A stretch of DNA of 64,000 nt from an uncultured Flavobacteriaceae bacterium (GTDB lineage: Bacteria > Bacteroidota > Bacteroidia > Flavobacteriales > Flavobacteriaceae), in contig CANLWN010000003.1 of the NCBI GenBank assembly GCA_947494825.1, positions 62,001 to 126,000 on the forward strand, written 5' to 3'. Both the position numbers and the translations under genes were made by a program. Numbering within the stretch: the stretch's first letter is position 1; each line of letters starts with the position of its first letter. A model generated the notes under the pieces. It saw nothing but the letters and a program-made list of their open reading frames with translations, was not told the DNA's origin and searched no databases. Shown here in pieces: positions 33,683 to 42,700 of this stretch.

Positions 33683-33856
33683 CTGCCGCCACGCCTAGGC
33701 GTGGTGGCCTTCCAAATATACAGCATCCTTAACTCCAAAGAAAAAACCACAACCCCACTTGGGAGATTGTGGCCTACTTATCACTTTTCGTTACTGCTGC
33801 TTGAAGTGCCAGCGTGGACGCCTGCCCGCCTTTGGAGGGCTAGCGGTAGCAGGGAG
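33676..33856. repeat. Repeat unit next to RAYT N-terminus
   Basis: Left hairpin CCACGCCTAGGCGTGG at 33690-33706, CCACAACCCC...GATTGTGG at 33747-33773, right hairpin with enlarged loop (CCAGCGTGGACGC...GGGCTAGCGGTAGCAGGG) at 33809-33854. Confidence 0.8.
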
Positions 33857-33957
33857 TACTTTTGTCTTGGCCTGGTAAAAATGTCTATCCAACCTACCGT
33901 GGTCAAGGTCACAAAATATGCGACATCCTCCGTGGTGGCCCGGTACTTTGTGGACAT
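33856..33957 (-). pseudogene. N-terminal fragment of a REP-associated tyrosine transposase (RAYT)
   Basis: 34 codons from an ATG at 33957: MSTKYRATTEDVAYF, then VTLTTVGWIDIFTR. This is the stereotyped start of Bacteroidota Y1/RAYT transposases (MSTKYKA...AYFITITTVGWxDVFTR). The frame then runs into a repeat hairpin and the catalytic part is lost. With the C-terminal piece at 22188-22325 it shows that a RAYT once lived in this array. Confidence 0.85.
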
Positions 33958-33959
33958 GT

Positions 33960-34078
33960 TCGGTTTTTGCACAAAATACACAAGCACAATGCAATTCCCT
34001 TGCAGTTTAATACAAAAACGTCACAGTATCCACTTTTGCAATATGTATGGCACGGAAAACATTTCCGCGCCATCTGGA
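33960..34078. repeat. RAYT upstream flank plus boundary palindrome
   Basis: The string AATTCCCTTGCAGTTTA and following AT-rich bases recur at 22529, 24950 and 48379, always before the GGCACGGAAA...TTTCCGCGCC palindrome (here 34049-34072). Here the string lies directly upstream of the RAYT start, so it is probably the native 5' flank of that gene. Confidence 0.7.
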
Positions 34079-34235
34079 TTATTTATTGGGCGAGAGCGAT
34101 AATGCAGATTTATTTAAAGACCCTAAAATGCTACAGAGATTTCAAGATATTGCCAACTTGCCTGAAAAAGATAAAGAATGTATTCTTACTACTGTTGACC
34201 ATTTTATCAAAGCTTCCAAAATTAATACTCTATAA
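34075..34235 (+). pseudogene. C-terminal fragment of an XRE-type regulator
   Basis: Codons for DYLLGESDNADLFKDPK, QRFQDIANLPEKDKECI and TTVDHFIKASKINTL, then TAA. This is the usual tail of Bacteroidota Cro/CI-type helix-turn-helix regulators. The DNA-binding half is missing; the fragment begins at the CCATCTGG of the boundary palindrome. Confidence 0.7.
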
Positions 34236-34260
34236 CAAAAAACCACCCCGAAGGGTGGTT
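34236..34260 (-). terminator. Rho-independent terminator for the minus-strand lipoprotein gene
   Basis: A perfect stem AACCACCC / GGGTGGTT with a 4-base loop. On the minus strand it is followed by TTTTTTG, three bases beyond the stop at 34264. Confidence 0.85.
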
Positions 34261-34263
34261 CAT

Positions 34264-34893
34264 TTAGCTTATTTCAATCGGGTATCCTTTGACAATAACC
34301 CATTTATCCTTTTCATTTCTACTTATGAGGATTAAACCTCTTGAGTAACAAAGTTCTCCACAGATAATTTCATAACTAAAAGCTGCTTTATCCATTTCTC
34401 TATTAAAATGGACTCTCGAAAAACGAATTGCAGATGTTGCATCTTTCCCTATATTGGAATAATCTTCTGTTTTTCTAAGAATAGTGTAATTACCCCTATT
34501 GCTTATACTGTTCAGGTTGAATGATACATCATCATCTACAGTAGTGTATTGTACAGCAGGGTCATCTTCATTTATTTCATTCAAAAGTTCTTTTTCATCC
34601 TTTGTAAGAGGAACTAACTTATCTTTTAATAAAAGTGTTCCGTATTTAAGAACTTTCTTTTTGTCTCTATACAATATATTCATACTATCCACACTTATGG
34701 AGTCAGTATGTGTTCTATAATATTCTTCTATAAAATCGTCTTGGTCTTGGTAAAGATGCCTGTCTTTGACTAATTCTAGAAAAATATCATTAATAACTTC
34801 TACTTCGGTAATCCCTGAGTCTTGTTGCTTTTTACAACTAAATGATAAAATGATAAGGATAATCGAACATATAATATTTTCTTTAAACTTCAT
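34264..34893 (-). CDS. Lipoprotein, probable immunity protein
   Basis: A 209-residue protein with a lipobox at ILSFSC. The mature part is helical, then beta-rich (VSFNLNSISNRGNYTILRKT, YEIICGELCYSRGLILISRN). No family was recognised. The A of its ATG is the last base of the upstream toxin stop (TAATG), so the two are co-translated. A strong terminator follows. Confidence 0.65.
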   Translation of the reverse strand: MKFKENIICSIILIILSFSCKKQQDSGITEVEVINDIFLELVKDRHLYQDQDDFIEEYYRTHTDSISVDSMNILYRDKKKVLKYGTLLLKDKLVPLTKDEKELLNEINEDDPAVQYTTVDDDVSFNLNSISNRGNYTILRKTEDYSNIGKDATSAIRFSRVHFNREMDKAAFSYEIICGELCYSRGLILISRNEKDKWVIVKGYPIEIS

Positions 34894-35597
34894 TAATTAT
34901 TAAAATTTGTTGCTTGTTTTTTAATTTGTGCATTTGTCCTTTTAATACCAACAGCATTATAGAGCTGCCTCATAACAGGCACTACCTTCGTTAAAAATAA
35001 AGAACCCTCTTGTTTTGCTTGAATATGTTGTTGAACCCCATCGTTATATGTATTTAAGTTCTTATTTATATTTGAACAATCTAACGTACAATTATCAGCA
35101 AGGTCTCCAGCTAAGCCATCCGCATGAATAATCGTTTCATGGAATATGGATAAGGTTCTACTTAGGATAAATAAAGTCTTTGCCATTGGATTATCCGGGT
35201 CATTTTTATAAGCCTTAGCATATTCATTATTTACATTAAGAACTTTATTGACATTGACATTGATTGTTCCTTTTCCATTCCTTTCAAATTGATAAGGGCT
35301 AGGACTTAATTTAGTTCTTGCATTAGCACCTCTATCTCCTCGTTCTTCAGAACCCTCTCCTTTTGAATAATTCTCATTTGTTGCATTAAAAGCCAAGTCA
35401 ATACCTTGAGAATGAAATTCTCCATCTTCCTCAAAGGTATGGTCTCCTATGGTTTGTCCTCCTTCTGCAAACTTTGACAAAAACTCAATACCAACATCGG
35501 AGTTAGCAAATGCCAAGAATGCTTCTGCTAATTCTTGATGTACATAGTTGCCATCTTCATCTTGTTCTAAAATAGATGACACATCAATCCTAAGTCC
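34893..35597 (-). CDS. Orphan RHS toxin tail with HE...H motif
   Basis: The open frame begins near 35597 with PDGLRIDVSSILEQDEDG, where a VNPDG core junction is broken by an apparent one-base deletion (GTTAACCC-GATGG). The nearest start is a GTG at 35582. The domain (about 230 residues) has FHETIIHADGLAGDL near its middle, like metallopeptidase-type RHS tails, and a paired-Cys DNCTLDCSN. Without RHS core or signal peptide it is a displaced cassette. The overlapping lipoprotein is its likely immunity partner. Confidence 0.7.
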   Translation of the reverse strand, partial: GLRIDVSSILEQDEDGNYVHQELAEAFLAFANSDVGIEFLSKFAEGGQTIGDHTFEEDGEFHSQGIDLAFNATNENYSKGEGSEERGDRGANARTKLSPSPYQFERNGKGTINVNVNKVLNVNNEYAKAYKNDPDNPMAKTLFILSRTLSIFHETIIHADGLAGDLADNCTLDCSNINKNLNTYNDGVQQHIQAKQEGSLFLTKVVPVMRQLYNAVGIKRTNAQIKKQATNFNN

Positions 35598-35616
35598 ATC
35601 GGGTTAACATTCCCAT

Positions 35617-35692
35617 CACCACTAGCGTGGACGCTAGCGGTAGCGGGGGGCATTACCATTACCACGAGCGTGGACGCTCGCGGTAGCGGGGG
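35617..35692. repeat. Two tandem right-hand GTAG hairpins
   Basis: CTAGCGTGGACGCTAG plus GGTAGCGGGG at 35623-35647 and CGAGCGTGGACGCTCG plus GGTAGCGGGG at 35663-35690. The two copies differ only at the stem position that must covary (CTAG/CTAG against CGAG/CTCG). Confidence 0.85.
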
Positions 35693-35708
35693 GATATATG
35701 TCATTAAA

Positions 35709-36215
35709 TTATTCTGGATTATCATCTATGTCATCCGCACACTTAATCCAATCGTTCTGAAAATATATTTTCTTATCCTCAATTGCGCTCAGATTGGAAT
35801 TCATAATTGCAGTAATTGCATGTAGGTAATTTATGGTGTCAATCTCAGATGAACCTATTTCATTAAGAAAATTAATAGCATCTTTGAGTGATTCGGAAAT
35901 TTTGTTAAAATCTAATATTTTAATTTTCCCTCCCTTCTTTAGTAAAATATATCTAGCTCTATGACTGGAATAATCAGATATAGAATATATCCCATTGGTA
36001 TTATACCCAATAGTTTTATGTTTCACTATTTCATTCAAATGGACATTATCAATATCTCCTTCCCCAATGCTTCTTCCAAGCTTGACGAACATCTCTTTAG
36101 ATTTTTCTTTTATACACAGTATGGTCTCTTGAGTGTCCGTTTTCTGTCCCATTACTGTTTGCGAAATGAGCATAGTTAATACTCCTGCGCAGAAACACTT
36201 TAGAATTCTATTCAT
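35709..36215 (-). CDS. Exported protein, probable immunity protein of RHS toxin 1
   Basis: A 168-residue protein from ATG 36215 with a signal peptide (FCAGVLTMLISQTVMG, then Q). The rest is helical; no family was recognised. It starts four bases after the stop of the RHS gene, exactly where the cognate immunity gene is expected. An exported immunity protein fits a toxin acting in the periplasm. Confidence 0.65.
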   Translation of the reverse strand: MNRILKCFCAGVLTMLISQTVMGQKTDTQETILCIKEKSKEMFVKLGRSIGEGDIDNVHLNEIVKHKTIGYNTNGIYSISDYSSHRARYILLKKGGKIKILDFNKISESLKDAINFLNEIGSSEIDTINYLHAITAIMNSNLSAIEDKKIYFQNDWIKCADDIDDNPE

Positions 36216-36219
36216 TTTC

Positions 36220-39200
36220 TTAATTTCTTTTATTGGCTCTAATTTCTTCAATGATTTTGTTGGAAATTTCAGTAGGTATCTTTTCTACATCTCCATTATT
36301 ACTTTGAATTATTACATTTTCTTTATCCGTATGTCCTATTTCATGACCAAAAATCGCTCCAATAATGTCCGAAAAATTAAACCCTTCGTCCATTGGCGTA
36401 CCGTTCAATGTTGCTCCTGTTGAGTTGTCCTTGTCGTTAAGGGCAGCTGCTTGGTCATCAATATTCTTTAAAAAGAAAGTGATTTCAAACTTTTTAATAG
36501 TGACATCCACAACATTTCCTGATAAATCTGATCCTTCCATAACCCCTTTTGGAACCGTTATTGCTCCAATAGGTTTGTCTTCTTTGGAACCAGGTTTATC
36601 CTCATTATTGACAATTGTTTCTACTGGTATATTGGAATTAACCAAGGTTTGAAATTGGGCTTCTCCCGTTTCTGTTTGCCTCAAAGATCTTGCCAAATTT
36701 CGATGATCAACAGTTGAATTTTCCGTAAATCCACCGGTTGTTCCATCATCGTTTTGCTGACTTGGATCATATACTAAATTACCATTTGTGTCAACCCACT
36801 CCAGTCCCTCAAGTTCAACTCCATCAATTACTCTATTTTCCGCAAAATTATATGTTCCATTATAAACGTAATCCTCCGCCAACGGATCAATTTGCCAAAA
36901 CCTTCCAATCGCCGGGTCATGCATACGATATTTAAACTCATGGACATTTAAGTCTAAATCTTCGTTAAACTCCTGTCCCTGAAACTCAAACTTATGGTCC
37001 CTTCCGCTCTGCCCCCCATTATACCCCTTATGCTTTAGCCCAAAAGGATAGTAGTTGTTTTCTTCGCGAATCTCAGAGCTGGCAATGCTACCGTTGTTGT
37101 TGTCATCGGAATAGGCCAGGCGGATATTGCCCAAATGGTCCTTGTACTGGTAGATATAGTCCCAACCGCTGCCATCCGGTTCCACATAGCCCTCGGGATG
37201 GTTAAAAAATATCAAAGAACTGTTTTCGTACACATAATTCCCGGCATACTCGGTCGTTACGGCACTCTGCCCGGTCTCGTTCACCGTTTTCTTCTGTTTT
37301 ACCCCCGTGGCATCATAAATATACGAAATACTTCCTCCACTAAGGGTCACTTGTGTAGGTAAATTCAGATGATTGTACGTAATACTTGTAATACCCTTGT
37401 TGGCATCGGTCTTCATATTGCCGTTGGTGTCATAGGTATATTCCGTAGTGGTATCGACCCCGTCCTTGAAGCCGTAGGTATCGTTGCCATTGTCCAGTAC
37501 CTTGGTAAGCTTGTTGCCGCTATCATAGGTATACACGAGGTTGTCCATGGTACCAAAGCTGGTGGCCCCGCTGTTGGTATGCCCCTTGCGATTCAAGGCC
37601 GTGATGTTGCCGTTCTTGTCATAGCCAATGGAGACCAGGTTGTAATTACCGCTACTGTCCGTACCACTGCTAATGCGGTTCAGGGCATCATAGCTGTAAC
37701 GGTACCAGCGCAGTACGTTGTCATTGGCCGTCTTCCATTCCGTTTCCGAGATATTGCCGTTGTAGAGCGCAGTGCCGCTATGGTCTGCCGTGTTGTAGTT
37801 GATGTCAAAGGCAAAGAGATCGCTGCCCAGGCTCGCTGGATCGTTGATCTGCTTTAACCAGCCTCTAACATTATAGGCATAGTCCACGGTCTGCAGGCCA
37901 TCGCCCACCTGTTTGCTGGTCAGCTGCCCCAACTCATCATAGGCGTTGTGCACCAGGTTCTCCTCTGCTCCGCTGTTGATCTGCTGTTTTTGGGTGATCA
38001 AACGGGCCTCATGGTCGTATTCAAAGCTGTCCTCGGTGACGATGTCCACGTTCCCCGTCCTGCTATGGATAGCCTTGGTTTGGATGACCTTGCCGCCAAA
38101 GTCGAGCTCCGTCTCTACCACATCCGTGGTGTTCAGGTAGTTGTTCTTGCTCGCCACATAGATGGGCCGGCCCTTGACATCGTAGCCCGTAAGGGTGGTG
38201 ATCCAATCGGTAGTGCCCAGTACCCGCACCTTGCTTACCGTGGGCAGGCCCTGGGTACTGCTGGCCTTGGCCTGCCCCAGTACGGTGGCCGGCATACTGA
38301 GTCCGTCCTCATCTTCATAGCTATCGTAATAGTTTACCGTATGGATTTCCATGGATATCGTATTGGGATATGCACTATTGGAATATAGCACATTGCTGTC
38401 GGCAAGGGCCGGGGAGCTCGTCTGCCGCGATTCGTATTGGGCAGTGGCATTATCGGCCGCTGTCTGTAAAGTGATCCGGGAAGATGAACTGCTGATTAAT
38501 CCAGTATACACCACACGACCAAAGGCGTCATATTTGGTAAAGAGCCATTGGTTGGCCGTATCCAGATTGGCATCCTGGGTAAGGATGGGCTGGTCCAATT
38601 GGTTATAGACGATGTACTCCCAGCCCTTGCCCGGAATCTTCTTTTCCACCAGGCGGTTCCTATGGTCGTACTTGTACTGGTAGCAGAGTTCGCTGAGTTC
38701 CGTACTACTTACAGTGCTCGTAGTTACCTTGGGGGGTAGTACATAGCTCAGGTTGCCATAGTCGTCGTACACGTAGTAAGTGTCATGGTCCCCACTATTG
38801 TGGGTGCGTTTCAGCACTACCCGGCCCAGTTTGTCCGTAAACTCCTCCGTGGTATGGTCGGCGCCGGAGTCATGGTTCTCGTCCCTGGTCACGGTTTTGT
38901 ACAGTTCCCCGGGCGCGTAATGGCCGTTTTGTACCAAGGTTGGCGTATAGGTATTATTGGCAAAGGTGAGCGTAACATTGAAACGGCGTACCTCATTGGC
39001 GGCATTGCCCTCGTAGGCAAACTCGATCTCATGGCCGTTGCCCACTTTCCAATCCTTGCCCGGTGCCCCTTGTTTTAGGGGGCGGTTCAGCTCCGAATGC
39101 TCAAACTCCTTTTGGGAGTACGCATTGACGTTGGCCGTGGTGAGTCCACTGAAATCGGCCGCGTACTCCGTCTGGTAATACTGTTGGGTGGCCGTGGCCT

Positions 39201-39711
39201 TGTCGCCGCGGTAGGTGCCCAAGCTGCCCGTAGGCTCGTGATAGGGCAGCCATTCCTTTTCTTGCCGGCCATAAGGGTCGTATTCCATATGTACGAGCAG
39301 GTCTTCCTTGTCGGGGGCCGACTTGATCGCCAATTGTTGCATGGGGCGACCCAGACCATCAAAATAGGTAATCTGTTCCAGCACATCGCCCTCTTTGGCG
39401 GTACCGCTGTTAAAGCTGGCCATGCCCGTTTGAAAACCGCGCGTAAACACGTAGTTCTCGTCGCTGAAGGTAATGGAGGTGTAGGGGTCCTGGGCCGTAA
39501 GTCCGCCCGTAACGGCGGCCGTAAAGGTGGCCCCGCTTTGGATCCAGGAGCCCGGCCCTAGGGTTATGCTCTGCACGGCGGTCAGGGTAACGGTCCCTGT
39601 GACCGTATAGGTAGATTGCCCTGCATCGGGCTTGGTAATCGTAGATGGGGTCTGGCCCAGCACCAGTTGGCCGGCCAAGATCAAAATAATAAAATGGATA
39701 TAGGTTTTCAT
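36220..39711 (-). CDS. RHS repeat/core protein with DUF6443-like N-terminus and putative zinc-peptidase toxin tail (module 1)
   Basis: A 1163-residue protein with a signal peptide (MKTYIHFIILILAGQLVLG). It has a coathanger-like SITLGPGSWIQSGATF segment, a DUF6443-like region (DENYVFTRGFQTG, ITYFDGLGRPMQQLAI) and YD/RHS repeats (YDPYGRQ, YDAFGRVVY, YDYNGN-type). The core ends YKDHLGNIRLAYSD ... YYPFGLKH ... FKYRMHDPAIGRFWQIDPLA. The variable tail (about 1010-1163) has FGHEIGHTDKENV, an HExxH site near residue 1123. The core should form the cage that encloses the tail. It starts four bases after the upstream SpvB-like gene. Confidence 0.9.
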   Translation of the reverse strand: MKTYIHFIILILAGQLVLGQTPSTITKPDAGQSTYTVTGTVTLTAVQSITLGPGSWIQSGATFTAAVTGGLTAQDPYTSITFSDENYVFTRGFQTGMASFNSGTAKEGDVLEQITYFDGLGRPMQQLAIKSAPDKEDLLVHMEYDPYGRQEKEWLPYHEPTGSLGTYRGDKATATQQYYQTEYAADFSGLTTANVNAYSQKEFEHSELNRPLKQGAPGKDWKVGNGHEIEFAYEGNAANEVRRFNVTLTFANNTYTPTLVQNGHYAPGELYKTVTRDENHDSGADHTTEEFTDKLGRVVLKRTHNSGDHDTYYVYDDYGNLSYVLPPKVTTSTVSSTELSELCYQYKYDHRNRLVEKKIPGKGWEYIVYNQLDQPILTQDANLDTANQWLFTKYDAFGRVVYTGLISSSSSRITLQTAADNATAQYESRQTSSPALADSNVLYSNSAYPNTISMEIHTVNYYDSYEDEDGLSMPATVLGQAKASSTQGLPTVSKVRVLGTTDWITTLTGYDVKGRPIYVASKNNYLNTTDVVETELDFGGKVIQTKAIHSRTGNVDIVTEDSFEYDHEARLITQKQQINSGAEENLVHNAYDELGQLTSKQVGDGLQTVDYAYNVRGWLKQINDPASLGSDLFAFDINYNTADHSGTALYNGNISETEWKTANDNVLRWYRYSYDALNRISSGTDSSGNYNLVSIGYDKNGNITALNRKGHTNSGATSFGTMDNLVYTYDSGNKLTKVLDNGNDTYGFKDGVDTTTEYTYDTNGNMKTDANKGITSITYNHLNLPTQVTLSGGSISYIYDATGVKQKKTVNETGQSAVTTEYAGNYVYENSSLIFFNHPEGYVEPDGSGWDYIYQYKDHLGNIRLAYSDDNNNGSIASSEIREENNYYPFGLKHKGYNGGQSGRDHKFEFQGQEFNEDLDLNVHEFKYRMHDPAIGRFWQIDPLAEDYVYNGTYNFAENRVIDGVELEGLEWVDTNGNLVYDPSQQNDDGTTGGFTENSTVDHRNLARSLRQTETGEAQFQTLVNSNIPVETIVNNEDKPGSKEDKPIGAITVPKGVMEGSDLSGNVVDVTIKKFEITFFLKNIDDQAAALNDKDNSTGATLNGTPMDEGFNFSDIIGAIFGHEIGHTDKENVIIQSNNGDVEKIPTEISNKIIEEIRANKRN

Positions 39712-39715
39712 GGCC

Positions 39716-42700
39716 TTATTGGGTTTTATAGTTGTACTTGTTCTCGGACAGCAGTTGGCCCTGGGCATCCCGCACATACTGCAAGCGATTAAAGCTGTCG
39801 TACTCGTAGGTGGTGGTATACCCTCTGGGGTCGGTAACGCTGGTGACCCCTACCTGGGGATCATAGAGAAAGGTGGTGACCATAGCTCCTGAAAGGTTTC
39901 GAATTTTGTTCAGTTCCGTGGTCTTTTGTGCGTCCGTGCTTGCCACATTGTTCAACACCGTAAGACTTACACCGGTCCCGGTCACTTGACTATAGCTGGC
40001 ATTCTCCACCTTGGCCACCGGATATTCCTCGTTATAGCCCCAGATATAGGTGATCAGGGGTCCATTGGCCTTGGAAACTTCCTTTACGTTGCCATTGGTG
40101 TAATAGCTATGGTATTGGATCCTATTGTCCAGGCTGCTGCTCCGTTTGCCCGATTGCACGTACTCCGGAAGCACCAGATCGCTGCCCCAATGCTTATAAT
40201 TGGTCCGCAGATCGCTTTCAGACAAAATAGTGCTGCTCGGGTTCCGTAGTGTAGTGCTCACCTGGAGCGGTTCCGCTACCCGGTTTTGGTTTGCGAGGCT
40301 ATCAATGGCAACGGAGGCCGTAGTGGTGAGGCCGGTGAGCAGTGCCTTATCGGCCGTAAAATAAGTGCGCGTGGTCACCGAATTGCCCTTGCTGTCCGTG
40401 GTGACCGTTTCTATGGGGAAGCTTCTCCCCGTATAGCCCGCCGGGTCGTAATTGTAGGTGGTGGTCGTGGTCACGTCCTCTGAATCGTGATAGTCCTTCA
40501 CCACCTGTTGGGTCTGATAAAAACGTTCGCTCAGGTTAGAATAAGGCGTATAGCCTCCAAAACAGCCTCTATGGTCAATGACCAGGTTCTCATCCAAGAG
40601 GTTTTCCCCAAAGGCGTTGTAGCTGTTGGAGGTCTCCTTGAGCAGCTTATAGGTAGCACCTGTTTTGGCATAGGTCTTTTTCTTCAGGAGCAGGCCACGC
40701 CGGTGCGCAAAATCCTGCAGGGGGGTGTTTATCCCGAATTCCAGGGAGCCCGTGAAATAGATATTGGTCTGTACGCCCTCCCCGTCATAGACAAAATGGT
40801 AGGTATACTCGTTCTTGCCCTCGTTCCCGCCGTCCAAAAGTTCCGTCACATTGGTGTAACAGGTGGTATAGGAACTGCCATTGCTCAATGGGAAAACGCT
40901 GTTGGAGGACAGCAGGTCCATGGGTCCGGCGGTAGCACCCAGGTCGTTGCAGTAGGGCATATTCTTATAGACATAGGTGGGCGGGTTCAACGCGGCCCCG
41001 CTGGTGGTAGTGGGATCACTGAAGAGCGTGTACAGATAGTCTTTTTTTAACAACTGCGTGTTGTCGCTGTCATAGGAGGTGATGCTTTTTACCCGCAGTC
41101 CGCCCCCCGGTACGCCGTTGTCGTATATGGACGACACCGTCTTTCCGAATACCGTAGCGGAAATATCCTGCCGTGGATCCGGGGGAAAAACCCCTGAATT
41201 ATTGTACAGTTTTATTTTTAACTGCAAGGGGCTACTGGGGTTAAAAACAATCCCTTGCGAGCTTATCCCTGAGCCACTGGTGTTGGAAATGAGCACATAT
41301 TGGGAGCCGTCCCATTTGTACAATTCGGCTAGGGGACATTCAAATCCGGTTGGATTGGCGCAGGTCGTAAAGCTTACAGACCAGGTAATTCCGGCTACAT
41401 AAATGCTGGGGTCGCTTATGGTAATCACCTTTTCAAAGGTGGTGGCAGTGGAACCTATTGAACTGAGCCCGTCGATCACCTCGGTCTCCGTTTCGATCAA
41501 CGGAAAAAAATCGATATTACCTATGTTCCCAATGGTGTTGGACTCATAGTCGAACTCCGTGTACCCGCCCGTGGGATAGGTAATCTTGGTAAGCATACAG
41601 GCCTTGGTAGAAGTTTCGTCCACCGTACGATCGCCTCCTGGGATGGTGGTGTAGGTAGTACTGCCTGCGCCACCGTTCCATTCGATCTCGGGGTAGAAAA
41701 AGGTATTGTTCTTTCCGTTGTAGTAGCCCCAAAAATCCTGGGCATAGGACATCCGGTCCGGCAATATTTTGGAAGTGTTATAGGTAAAGGTGTATTTTTT
41801 GTTGGTGGTACTGGCCACGGTCTGCTGTACGTCCTGCAAATAGAGCCGTTTGCGTCTTTGGTCCAGATCCCCAAAGTTTACGGTACTCAATTGGGTAGAG
41901 GTAAAGTAGCCGTAATTGAGTTTGTAGGCATCTACCACATTGTTGGACGCGTCCTTGAGCTTTACATCGGTCAGCGCATAATCGAACTTGAGGTCCGTGC
42001 GCGAAAGGGTGTACTCAAAGGCGACCGAGCCCCGATCGTTGGAAACGGAAGTAAGTCGGTGCACCTTGTCCACGTTATAGGTATAGCTGGTACCAATGGG
42101 ATTGCTGGAGGTGCCTCCAAGGGTCGGTATCTCCTTGCGCTGGCCTCCCACATTGTAAAAGCTTACGTTGGCATGGGTATAGCTAAAGGAGGTAAGCTCC
42201 TTATCATGCGTTTCTATATCCATGAGCTTCCAGGAGGTAGTGTAATCTTCCATGGACTGGGGCGGATCGGGGAGGGTGCTCCCGTTGATACCGTAGGTCG
42301 TGGAAAGATCCTTTGCTTCCCGGAGTCCATCCTTGGACTTGCCAAAATGATAGATGGTACCGTCCACGTTCGTTATTTGAAAGCCCAAGATCTTGCCACT
42401 TCCGTTAAATTCGGGAACTATCTTTAGATCGGTCTTGGGATGGCAGACCACGGTCTCGTCCTGCTTAAAGAAGAACTTGCCACTTTGTCCCTGGAAGTTG
42501 TAGTGATAGATGTCCGATTCAAAGTCGTATTCATCGTGGAAGCCGTCGATCCAGTAAAGTTTGTCGGTGGGTGTCCCGGCCAGAAATCCCGGTACGGTCA
42601 CAGTGGGGTTCAAAAAGCCGGTAACGTAATCGTCCGGTATGCCCCGTACGCTTCTACTTATGGAGCCGCCCGCCATGAGGGTCCACCCCAGACCTGTCCT

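Noticed and set aside
33781-33994. Intact small ORFs of 67-68 residues around the RAYT start
   Set aside because: One is the RAYT N-terminus running on into repeat hairpin sequence; the other is its frame shadow.
20061-35692. CRISPR array, because of regularly recurring short palindromes
   Set aside because: Spacing is irregular (about 0.3-2.9 kb), repeats are composite and divergent, the sequences between are genes, and no cas gene is present.
20061-35692. Chromosomal integron (super-integron) with attC sites
   Set aside because: No integron integrase is seen, and the palindromes lack the attC core (GTTRRRY) and its length pattern. The similarity is only in layout, so it is kept as an analogy.
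37135-38388. Long plus-strand open frames opposite the RHS and SpvB-like genes (also 51313-52206, 54713-55468)
   Set aside because: They are shadows of the minus-strand coding frames, rich in Ile/Val/Gly codon mirror patterns, with no family resemblance.
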